From Stutzerimonas stutzeri (GTDB lineage: Bacteria; Pseudomonadota; Gammaproteobacteria; Pseudomonadales; Pseudomonadaceae), in the NCBI RefSeq assembly GCF_038561965.1, contig NZ_CP139348.1:2046001-2110000 (forward strand): DNA of 64,000 nt, read 5' to 3'. Shown piece after piece: positions 7,673 to 15,175 of the stretch (positions are counted from its first letter, which is position 1; every line of letters starts with the position of its first letter). Under the pieces are notes generated by a model, which did not search any database, was not told where the DNA came from, and was given only the letters and a program-made list of their open reading frames with translations. Both the position numbers and the translations under genes were made by a program.

Positions 7673-8155
7673 ATGCCTGCCAGAACCCTCGCCGCTGGGC
7701 TGGCCATCGTGGTCTGCGTACTGTTGTGCGGCAACGCCTGGTCCGACTCGTTGGCCTCGTTCGGCCTGCGCACAAAGGATAACAACGCCTGCCGCTTGAC
7801 CGACGGTAAAGACTTCGAAGCGCCGACCATCGTCCTGATGGCAGGCGCCTACGACAAGCTGTCCAAGGATAAGGTCGTCGTGCTTGAGGTTATCGACACG
7901 GCCATCAACGCCGGTTGCGACATCGACGAGCCCGATGAACTGGGCCTTTCGCCCTTGAACGCCGCGATCCTGTACAACGAGCCCGCTCTGGTCGAGCGCT
8001 TCCTGCAGGCTGGCGCCGATCCCTATAGGGAGATCGCCAGTTCCAAGGCCAGCATCGACGGGCTGGATGCGTTCGATTTCCTTCAGATGCTCATGACCAA
8101 GGTGCCCAGCCAGGACCGTACGGCACTTCTGGCGGTTCTCAATCGGTACCAGTAG
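7673..8155 (+). CDS. Secreted ankyrin-repeat protein
   Basis: This 160-residue protein starts with a signal peptide (hydrophobic AAGLAIVVCVLLCGNAWS, cleavage near residue 24) and then shows ankyrin-like repeats: AINAGCDIDEPDELGLSPLN followed by AAILYNEPALVERFLQAGAD. Two cysteines (C40 and C76) in the mature region could form a disulphide. It is expected in the periplasm, where small ankyrin proteins bind other proteins. It begins immediately after the TAG of the rsmF-like gene, so the two are co-transcribed and probably coupled. Its partner is unknown. Confidence 0.8.
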   Translation: MPARTLAAGLAIVVCVLLCGNAWSDSLASFGLRTKDNNACRLTDGKDFEAPTIVLMAGAYDKLSKDKVVVLEVIDTAINAGCDIDEPDELGLSPLNAAILYNEPALVERFLQAGADPYREIASSKASIDGLDAFDFLQMLMTKVPSQDRTALLAVLNRYQ

Positions 8156-8243
8156 CGCGCCGCGCTGCGGGTCTGCAGAGCGCTGATCGCGACCAATAAG
8201 CCTGATGGATCGCTGTGGCTGGCTGACCGGCTTAGAAGATCGA

Positions 8244-8923
8244 CTAGGCAATCGGCTCGATCAGATGGGGACCCTCGTTTCGCGGGTTGCCCACGTCTCG
8301 CCCGACCGGATGCCAGACGAAGGCATCGACGGCAATCGCATGGGCCTGAAGCAGCGCATCGGCCTCGCCAGCGCCGAAGTCGGACAGCCAGGAACGCGCC
8401 TGCAGCGCATCGAGCACGACGGGGCGCCGGTCGTGAATGTCGAGCATTCCGCCCTGCGAATCGGCTGTGATGATCCAGAAGCCGTCGTCTGCGCGGGGCT
8501 CGCTTCCTGCATCAGAGAACTGACCGATCGCAGGGATGAACAGCGGTTCGCTGTCGCATCGGCGAATGTAATAGGCCTGCTTGGTTTTCTGGCCCTCGAC
8601 TGGACACCACTCGTACCAGCCGTCGGCACAAAGCAGCGCCCGGTTCGGCCAGACCTGTCGAAAGTACGTGCTATGAGCGACTTTCTCGCGGGTGGCATTG
8701 ATGTCGTTGCGCACGGGGACCTTGGCCCAACTGGGCGTCCAGCCCGTTCCGGGCTCCATACCAGGCCCTCGCCAACACGCCTGAGCAGGTCCACGCGCGA
8801 GTGCGGCGCGACGTTATAGCGGCCGATGTGCTCTGCGGGTGCACGCCCCAACAGGGTGGCATGGACACCCAGCGATGCCAGGTACTTCTCCGCCGCACGG
8901 TGCTGGGCGACGCGTCCGCACAT
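8244..8923 (-). pseudogene. SOS response-associated peptidase (SRAP, YedK/HMCES type), frameshifted
   Basis: The first part (from the ATG at 8923) gives MCGRVAQ with the catalytic Cys2 and RYNVAPHSRVDLLRRVGEG; the rest, in another frame down to 8244, gives GWTPSWAK, INATREKVAHS, ALLCADGWYEW and the HDRRPVVLDAL block. Both parts together make a complete SRAP protein that crosslinks to abasic sites in single-stranded DNA. The frames break near 8745-8760, where family members have RWGWxPSWAK. A deletion of one (or four) bases explains it. The gene is divergent from dnaE2 across a LexA box. If the frameshift is a sequencing error, the gene is intact. Confidence 0.85.
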
Positions 8924-8978
8924 TGATCATTCCTCCTGTCGCTTCTCGATTGACGCAATTCGGCTCGCTCACAATATA

Positions 8979-8994
8979 CTGTATGCATATACAG
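8979..8994. promoter_or_regulatory. LexA box between SRAP gene and dnaE2
   Basis: CTGTATGCATATACAG matches the gammaproteobacterial LexA operator CTGT-N8-ACAG, and it extends to ACTG...CAGT at 8978-8995. It ends 15 bases before the dnaE2 ATG and lies 56 bases before the SRAP ATG, so one operator can control both divergent genes. Induction by DNA damage is therefore predicted. Confidence 0.9.
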
Positions 8995-9009
8995 TTTTGT
9001 GGTTTCTCC

Positions 9010-12000
9010 ATGGACAGCGTCGATCCCACTCCCATTCGCTATGCGGAACTGCACTGCCTGAGCAACTTCTCGTTTCATCGCGGTGCATCCAGCGCCGCCG
9101 AGCTGTTCGAGAGGGCCCGTCACCTGTGTTACGAGGCGCTCGCCATCACCGACGAGTGCAGCCTCGCCGGCATCGTGCGGGCGTGGCAGGCGTCGAAGGC
9201 AACCGGCGTTCGCCTGATCGTCGGCACCGAGGTAAGGCTAGTCGAGGGCGCTCGGCTGGTGCTGCTGGCCCAGGATCTGGTCGGCTACCAGCGGATCTGC
9301 GCACTTATTACCCAGGCACGGCGGCGCGCAAGGAAGGGGAGCTATGTGCTTCATCAGTCCGACTTCGACAGCGGGACCGAAGGGATGCTCGCGCTCTGGA
9401 TACCGGATCTGAACGAAGCGGAGGAGCAGGGCAGGTGGTTGGAATCGCGCTTTGCCGACCGCTGCTGGATTGCGGTGGAGCTGCATCGTGAGTGTGACGA
9501 TGAGCGCAAGCGGTTGGAACTCATGGCATTGGGCGAGCGACTTGGGATGCCCCTCGTGGCCGCTGGCGACGTGCACATGCATGTGAGGGGGCGGCGGGCA
9601 CTGCAGGACACCATGACTGCGATCCGGCATCACTGCGTCGTCGCCGACGCCGGTGCCTACCTGTTCCAGAACGGCGAGCGCCACCTTCGTACGCTGGAGA
9701 TGCTGGCCGATCTCTATCCGCCAGCGCTGCTGCGCGAGTCGGTCAGGATCGCGGCGCTGTGTACCTTCGACCTTGGCCAGCTGCGCTACGAGTATCCGCA
9801 CGAGGTCGTGCCGCAAGGGCGATCGGCCACCGAGTGGCTGAGGCAGCTCACGTTCGAAGGCGCGAACTGGCGCTGGCCGGACGGGATCCCGGGCAAGGCA
9901 CTGGCGCAACTCGAGGCGGAACTCGGCCTGATCGAGGAACTGCAGTACGAGAGCTACTTCCTGACCGTACACGACATCGTCCGCTTCGCCCGAAGCCGGG
10001 CCATCCTCTGCCAGGGCAGGGGGTCCGCCGCGAACTCGGCCGTGTGCTTTGTACTGGGTATTACCGAACTGGATCCCACCCGGATGAGCATGCTGTTCGA
10101 GAGATTCATTTCCAAGGAGCGCAACGAGCCGCCGGATATCGACGTGGACTTCGAGCACGAGCGGCGCGAGGAAGTGATCCAGTACATCTTCGACCGCTAC
10201 GGACGCGAGCGGGCGGCACTGACGGCGGTGGCCAGCACCTACCATTTTGCCGGCGCGATCCGCGACGTGGGCAAGGCCCTTGGCCTGCCGCCCGACCAGG
10301 TCGATACCCTGGCCAGATGCTGTGGTAGCTGGAGTGACCACATGCCTTCGCCGCAGCGGCTTGCCGAGGCCGGATTTGATTCGCAGAACCCGACGCTGCA
10401 CCGGGTGCTGGTCCTGACTTCGCAACTGGTCGGGTTTCCGCGGCACCTGTCCCAGCATCCGGGTGGTTTCGTCATCTCCGAACATCCGCTGTCGACGCTG
10501 GTGCCGGTGGAAAACGCGGCCATGAAGGACCGGACGATCATCCAGTGGGACAAGGACGATATCGACGCGCTCGGGCTGATGAAGGTCGATGTCCTGGCAT
10601 TGGGCATGCTGAGCGCGATCAGGCGCTGCCTGGACCTGCTGCGCACCAATGTCAGGCGCGATCTGACGTTGGCCACCATCCCGGCCGAGGACCCGCAGAC
10701 CTACGCCATGATCAGTCGCGCCGACACGCTCGGCGTGTTCCAGATCGAGTCCCGGGCCCAGATGGCCATGTTGCCCCGGCTCAAGCCCAGGACCTTCTAT
10801 GACCTCGTCATCGAGGTCGCCATCGTGCGGCCCGGGCCGATCGTTGGGCAGATGGTCCATCCCTACCTGCGCCGGCGCAACGGTGAGGAGGAGGTGACCT
10901 ACCCGACCGATGAGCTGCGCGAGGTCTTCGAGCGCACGCTGGGGGTCCCGCTTTTCCAGGAGCAGGTCATGCGCCTGGCCATCGTCGCGGCTGGCTACAC
11001 CGCCGGCGAGGCGGACCAGCTTCGCCGCTCGATGGCCGCCTGGAAGCGTCACGGTGGGCTGGAGCCCCACCAGCAGCGCCTGAAGCGGGGCATGCTCGAG
11101 CGCGGTTACGACGAGGCCTTTGCGGAACGCATCTTCGAACAGATCAAGGGCTTTGGTAGTTACGGCTTTCCCGAGTCCCATGCAGCCAGTTTTGCGCTGC
11201 TGACCTACGCCAGCTGCTGGCTCAAATGCCATGAACCATCTGCCTACGCCTGTGCATTGATCAACAGCTGGCCCATGGGCTTCTATTCGCCCGACCAGGT
11301 GCTACAGGATGCGCGCCGGCACGGCATCGACATTCGGCCGGTGGACGTTACCCTGAGCGACTGGGATTGCACATTGGAAGAACCTCAACAAGAGACGCCG
11401 GCGATTCGCCTGGGACTGCGGATGGTGCGCGGGCTCGCGGAACCGGTCGGGCGCCGCATCGAAGCCGAGCGCAGAAGCGCCCCGTTTCGCCACGTCGGCG
11501 ACCTGTGCCTTCGGGCCGGGATCGATACCAAGGCGCGCGAACTGCTGGCCGAAGCCAATGCCCTCCGGGCGCTGGCAGGGCATCGGCATCAGGCGCGCTG
11601 GGACATCGCCGGTGTCCAGGCACCGCTTCCGCTGTTCGATGGCGTCGAGCCAGACGACCCGATCGCCCTGCCAGTGCCGACGATGGTCGAGGACATGCAC
11701 GCCGACTATGCGCGCACCGGCACGACGCTGGGCCCACACCCCCTGTCGCTGCTTCGCGCCACACTGAGGTCGATGCGGGCTCGCAGCTCCAGGGATCTGG
11801 CCGAGTCGGCACATGGTCAGTTCGTTACGGTGGTCGGTATCGTCACCGGTCGGCAGCGGCCATCGACGGCGTCGGGTGTAACCTTCGTCACGCTGGAGGA
11901 CGAGTACGGCATGGTCAACGTCGTGGTCTGGCGGGATCTGGCCGAGCGCTACCGGACGGCGCTAATGCAGTCGCGATTGCTGCAGGTCAAGGGCAAGCTC

Positions 12001-12099
12001 GAGGACCAGGCCGGTGTGAGGCACCTGATTGCCGGCCACCTTCAAGACCGAAGCGATCTACTCGACGGGCTGGATGTTAGGAGCCGCGACTTTCATTGA
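9010..12099 (+). CDS. dnaE2: Error-prone DNA polymerase DnaE2 (ImuC)
   Basis: This 1029-residue alpha subunit of a C-family polymerase has an N-terminal PHP domain (YAELHCLSNFSFHRGASSAAEL, then TDECSLAGIVRAW), the palm with catalytic aspartates in PDIDVDFEHERR (Asp376, Asp378, Asp380), a fingers/helix-hairpin-helix part and a C-terminal OB fold (VTVVGIVTGRQRPSTASGV). The short length and C-terminus are those of DnaE2/ImuC rather than DnaE1. It performs translesion synthesis with ImuA and ImuB, but neither is adjacent here, so it must use chromosomal partners or act alone. The ATG at 9010 follows directly after the LexA box; a longer frame to 8839 would place the operator inside the gene and is rejected. 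Confidence 0.95.
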   Translation: MDSVDPTPIRYAELHCLSNFSFHRGASSAAELFERARHLCYEALAITDECSLAGIVRAWQASKATGVRLIVGTEVRLVEGARLVLLAQDLVGYQRICALITQARRRARKGSYVLHQSDFDSGTEGMLALWIPDLNEAEEQGRWLESRFADRCWIAVELHRECDDERKRLELMALGERLGMPLVAAGDVHMHVRGRRALQDTMTAIRHHCVVADAGAYLFQNGERHLRTLEMLADLYPPALLRESVRIAALCTFDLGQLRYEYPHEVVPQGRSATEWLRQLTFEGANWRWPDGIPGKALAQLEAELGLIEELQYESYFLTVHDIVRFARSRAILCQGRGSAANSAVCFVLGITELDPTRMSMLFERFISKERNEPPDIDVDFEHERREEVIQYIFDRYGRERAALTAVASTYHFAGAIRDVGKALGLPPDQVDTLARCCGSWSDHMPSPQRLAEAGFDSQNPTLHRVLVLTSQLVGFPRHLSQHPGGFVISEHPLSTLVPVENAAMKDRTIIQWDKDDIDALGLMKVDVLALGMLSAIRRCLDLLRTNVRRDLTLATIPAEDPQTYAMISRADTLGVFQIESRAQMAMLPRLKPRTFYDLVIEVAIVRPGPIVGQMVHPYLRRRNGEEEVTYPTDELREVFERTLGVPLFQEQVMRLAIVAAGYTAGEADQLRRSMAAWKRHGGLEPHQQRLKRGMLERGYDEAFAERIFEQIKGFGSYGFPESHAASFALLTYASCWLKCHEPSAYACALINSWPMGFYSPDQVLQDARRHGIDIRPVDVTLSDWDCTLEEPQQETPAIRLGLRMVRGLAEPVGRRIEAERRSAPFRHVGDLCLRAGIDTKARELLAEANALRALAGHRHQARWDIAGVQAPLPLFDGVEPDDPIALPVPTMVEDMHADYARTGTTLGPHPLSLLRATLRSMRARSSRDLAESAHGQFVTVVGIVTGRQRPSTASGVTFVTLEDEYGMVNVVVWRDLAERYRTALMQSRLLQVKGKLEDQAGVRHLIAGHLQDRSDLLDGLDVRSRDFH

Positions 12100-12573
12100 C
12101 CCATCTGACCTTTCAGTAAAAAAGCGTAGCCAATTGACAGGATGTGATCCGGCTCAAGTGAAGCGCAAGTCAAGGTGCTTACCCAGCTAATAAGCAGAAA
12201 AAGGTCTTAAAAAATGGTTGACACCAACAATTATGCACATTCCTGCTTGAGGAGATTTGCAAACCTGAAGTCGGCGCTGCGGCAGATTGCTGCAGTGATG
12301 TAAGTGATTGATTTAAAAGCAATAGGCAACGCTGCGCAAAATCTCGCCGATCCGTTTCAAGTCCGCGCCAGGCGGGGGTTTGAAGCAAGAATCCAAGATA
12401 TGTTCACAGTGTTATCCACAGCTTCTGTGGATAAGGAACTAAATCCTAGTGCCGGCGCGGCTTTGCGGCATCCAACTCAGATAGCCGGTCAGCTTATTCC
12501 CGATTTGTTACCGTTTGCAGGGGCCTCCCGGCATTCGTCTCCACACCGCTGGTTTGTGTTTGGCGAAGAAAAA
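12100..12573. other. Gene-free interval with DnaA boxes
   Basis: These 474 bases between dnaE2 and the convergent endonuclease gene hold no supported gene. They are more AT-rich than their surroundings, with A/T runs near 12115-12125 and 12200-12225, and contain the paired DnaA boxes listed separately. They might be the relic of a replication origin. Confidence 0.5.
12412..12434. repeat. Two perfect DnaA boxes as an inverted pair
   Basis: TTATCCACA at 12412-12420 and its reverse complement TGTGGATAA at 12426-12434 are both perfect consensus DnaA boxes. They form a palindrome with 10-bp arms and a 3-base centre. There is no T-tract, so a terminator is unlikely. The pair lies in an AT-rich interval, as in a replication origin or a DnaA-controlled promoter. 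Confidence 0.75.
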
Positions 12574-13263
12574 TCAACGGCATCTGGCCAGGTCCACGGA
12601 CCCGACAAAAGCGTTTCCGTGCCCCATCACGCATGCGATTCGCTGGTTGCGCGCGTGTTCCCACGGCTGCGGTGGATAGGTCTTACTCCAGGCGTTGAAC
12701 AGTTGTCGATCCTGCTTGGACAGGCGCAGCTTGTATCGATCGGCCATGTAGAAGTAGGTGCGCGCGATCATGCCGCGTATCGGCTGGCGCGGCATCGCCT
12801 TGCGCGCTTTGAAATCCACGACCATGGGACAGCTTCCGTACTGCGTCGGCTTTTGCGGCAGCCAGGCAAAACTGTAGTTGCTCCGGTCACCGTTGATCTC
12901 GCCGATACTGGGCACCAGGTTGTGCAGGTCGGCCTCTGCCCGACGATAGGTCGCGTCCTTCTTCGCGCAGTTCGAGCGACCACCGTTCTGCCAGCACTGG
13001 CGCTGATGGCCGATCACCCAGGCGGGCACGATGTGCTCCCACTCGATACGCGCGGCACGTTGTGGGTTCTTGCGCGGCACGTACCCGCAGCTTGCCAGGT
13101 CGACCCGGTTCCCCGAATAGCGGCAGCCACAATAAAACTCGACCGGATTTGACGCATAGATGGCCCATGCGGCCTTCTTGGCCTCGGCGAAGGTTCGCGG
13201 CGCGGCGGCATGGGAAGCGGGCAGTAGAACGGTGAGCAGAAGGGCGGCAAGCAAACGAACCAT
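12574..13263 (-). CDS. endA: Endonuclease I (EndA family), secreted
   Basis: This 229-residue protein starts with a signal peptide (MVRLLAALLLTVLLPASHAA) and continues with the endonuclease I domain: FYCGCRYSG, IEWEHIVPAWVIG (beta-beta-alpha metal finger with the catalytic His), DLHNLVPSIGEINGDRSNY (metal-binding Asn) and a cysteine-rich frame. EndA is a periplasmic or secreted nuclease that cuts double-stranded DNA. The long in-frame extension to 13398 is rejected because the signal peptide starts at 13263 and a LexA box lies directly upstream. Such control is unusual for this family. It converges on dnaE2. Confidence 0.92.
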   Translation of the reverse strand: MVRLLAALLLTVLLPASHAAAPRTFAEAKKAAWAIYASNPVEFYCGCRYSGNRVDLASCGYVPRKNPQRAARIEWEHIVPAWVIGHQRQCWQNGGRSNCAKKDATYRRAEADLHNLVPSIGEINGDRSNYSFAWLPQKPTQYGSCPMVVDFKARKAMPRQPIRGMIARTYFYMADRYKLRLSKQDRQLFNAWSKTYPPQPWEHARNQRIACVMGHGNAFVGSVDLARCR

Positions 13264-13288
13264 CGGAGAACCGGCACTATCAAGTTGG

Positions 13289-13304
13289 CTGTACAAATAT
13301 ACAG
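13289..13304. promoter_or_regulatory. LexA box upstream of endA
   Basis: CTGTACAAATATACAG fits CTGT-N8-ACAG and is flanked by G and C to give an 18-bp near-palindrome. It ends 26 bases before the ATG of the endonuclease I gene (minus strand), where it should overlap the core promoter. It implies that the nuclease is part of the SOS response. Confidence 0.85.
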
Positions 13305-13460
13305 CAACCAGGCGCGGGAAATCATGCCCAACGTCACGGTTCGAACTCCACCGGTGCATGGCTAAGGGCTGCCGCACAGGTGCACGGGTTAGGGCCATGC
13401 GACAGGATCGATTGATGGTGGCCTTGAGTATGCGTCAGGGACGATGGGAAGGGGACACGG

Positions 13461-13875
13461 ATGGTGTCTTCAGCAACGGGGTGACGCGTCGCCGTACTCG
13501 TAGATGGCGACAACGTCATGCCCGAGATCCTGGAGCATGCGCTTCGCTTAGTTGCCAATTCGGTCCCGTCGACCTACGCCGGCTATGGAAATCACGACAC
13601 CCTTGCCAACCGTTGGCAGGAGGCGCTGGTGCGCCTTGTCTTACACCGCGCCTGCAGTACCAGTATGCCGAGGCAAGAACACCGCCGATATCGGCCTTGC
13701 CCTCGCTGCGCTCGAGGGGCTGTTCGACGCGCGTGCCGATACCTTCTGCCTGGTTACCAGCGACTCGGACTTCGCCTACCTGTGCCGCAAGCTGCGGGAG
13801 CGGGGCGCTGCCGTCAGCACGGCACCAATTCCCAGACATGCCTTGGTAGTAAATTGCCGATCGCACACGTTTTGA
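13461..13875 (+). pseudogene. NYN-domain (LabA/PIN-like) protein, decayed
   Basis: Pieces of an NYN nuclease domain occur in order: VAVLVDGDNVMPEILEHAL (first Asp motif), a middle LQYQY piece, then GKNTADIGLALAALEGLF and TFCLVTSDSDFAYLCRKLRE (second and third acidic motifs). They lie in three frames, with shifts near 13640 and 13670, and an in-frame TGA at 13482 follows the likely ATG at 13461. The usual C-terminal OST-HTH/LOTUS domain is missing. Full-length relatives are predicted RNA-binding nucleases. With a stop and two frameshifts this is most likely a dead gene. Confidence 0.75.
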
Positions 13876-13896
13876 GCGTCCGGTCGTTACCGATCA

Positions 13897-14907
13897 TCAG
13901 CTCAGCCGGATCAGATAAGGCGGTCTGACAGGTTCAGGAAGGACCGACAGCACCTTTAGGCGCTGCAGGGTGCGTTCGCGGGCATTACACAGGTGATGGT
14001 GGAGGGCATTCGCGGCGCGCTCGGTATCCTTGGCTAGCAACGCTTCGATTACTTGATAGTGTTCGTTGAGCATTGCCTCGTCCAGGCTCCTGCGCAAGGC
14101 GCCATGGAGGATGCGGCCGATATTCATCTGGCTCTGGCATTGGCGGATCAGCAGCGCCATCTTCTGATTGGGCAGGCCGGCCAGGCATTCGACGTGCAGG
14201 TCATGCTCGATGCGTTCGATGCTCGCGCGATCGGGGTTGTTGCTGGCCTGTCGGGCGCGTTCGATGCGCGCGAGCATGCCGTGCAAAACCTCAGGCCTCA
14301 AGCCCGGCGCGCTTTGCCGTAGCGCCTGTGGCTCGAGTAGGCAGCGCAGTTCGTAGTCGTCAAACACCGATTGCGCCGTAAGTGGGCCGGCCAGCCACTG
14401 CGAGTAGGGCTCCTTTTCCACCAGACCACGGTCACGCAGGCGCATCAGCGCCTCGCGGACCACGCTGCGGCTGACGTTCAGATGCTCTGCCGCCAACTGC
14501 TCGTCCAGCCGGTAGTGACCGAAGACCATGAAGGTCCCCACGTTGGCGGCGAGGTCTTCATAAGCCCGTTCGCCCAACGGACGCACGTCGATCAATTCAT
14601 CTTCGGTTTCCAAGCCCAATAGCTGGCGTGTCAGCGGTGTGCGTAGTGGTTCGACGGCGGCGTCGTGCGGGTTGACCAAGTAGCCGCGCCCTTCGAAACG
14701 ACAGATTAGGCCTTCGTCATGCAGCAGGTTCAGCGCTCGGCGTACCGGTACTCGGCTGGTGCCGAACAGTTGCGCCAGAGGGGCTTCGACTAGCACCAGG
14801 CCCGGGGTGGCGCGCCCCTGGCTGATGGACGCACGCAAGGTGTCGCGGATCATTTGATAGCGCGAGACCGCAAGGGGTTCTTCCTGAGGGGCGCTGGCTG
14901 CGGGCAT
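13897..14907 (-). CDS. GntR-family regulator with two winged-helix domains and an FCD domain
   Basis: This 336-residue protein is longer than the usual 220-250 of FadR/GntR regulators because it seems to hold two GntR winged helices. The first is at about 14-75 (MIRDTLRASISQGRATPG ... LFGTSRVPVRRALNLLHDEG), the second at about 105-165 (HYRLDEQLAAEHLNVSRSVV then REALMRLRDRGLVEKE). An FCD ligand domain follows with metal-type histidines (EHDLHVECLAG, NEHYQVIEAL, ALHHHLCNARE). It is divergent from the amidase operon and is the likely ligand-responsive controller. The dyad at 15137-15164 is a candidate operator. Start at the ATG 14907. Confidence 0.85.
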   Translation of the reverse strand: MPAASAPQEEPLAVSRYQMIRDTLRASISQGRATPGLVLVEAPLAQLFGTSRVPVRRALNLLHDEGLICRFEGRGYLVNPHDAAVEPLRTPLTRQLLGLETEDELIDVRPLGERAYEDLAANVGTFMVFGHYRLDEQLAAEHLNVSRSVVREALMRLRDRGLVEKEPYSQWLAGPLTAQSVFDDYELRCLLEPQALRQSAPGLRPEVLHGMLARIERARQASNNPDRASIERIEHDLHVECLAGLPNQKMALLIRQCQSQMNIGRILHGALRRSLDEAMLNEHYQVIEALLAKDTERAANALHHHLCNARERTLQRLKVLSVLPEPVRPPYLIRLS

Positions 14908-15136
14908 ACCGGTTTCCGGGACGAGTTCGGGTACGAGTCGACGATTCTCTCACAGCCAACCCTGCCGATGGCGGAGATGAACATGCTCCAAAAGGAAGCA
15001 TCGTAGCAGTTGGCGTTACTTTTCTGCACAAAAATGGATCTTTTAGATTTATATCCATTATTAAATATTGATGGCCTTCTACGCATTTGCTGGGCTAGCT
15101 GGACGTTTTAAAAGATTGGCATGAAGCCTGCCTTGT

Positions 15137-15164
15137 AAACGTACGTTGTTGAATATGTACGTTT
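15137..15164. promoter_or_regulatory. Candidate GntR operator upstream of the amidase operon
   Basis: AAACGTAC and GTACGTTT are perfect inverted 8-bp arms with a 12-bp spacer; the first arm continues into a second, internal palindrome AACGTACGTT. The site ends 11 bases before the likely GTG start of the amidase gene and lies in the intergenic region shared with the divergent GntR gene. Position and symmetry suggest repression of the operon by the adjacent regulator. Confidence 0.55.
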
Positions 15165-15175
15165 TCGAGGTGTAT

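Noticed and set aside
9238..11232. 664-codon minus-strand frame inside dnaE2
   Set aside because: It is antisense to conserved DnaE2 domains and shows no domain of its own.
12304..13152. 282-codon plus-strand frame opposite endA
   Set aside because: It overlaps a well supported endonuclease gene and contains the DnaA-box interval; no ribosome binding site or motif.
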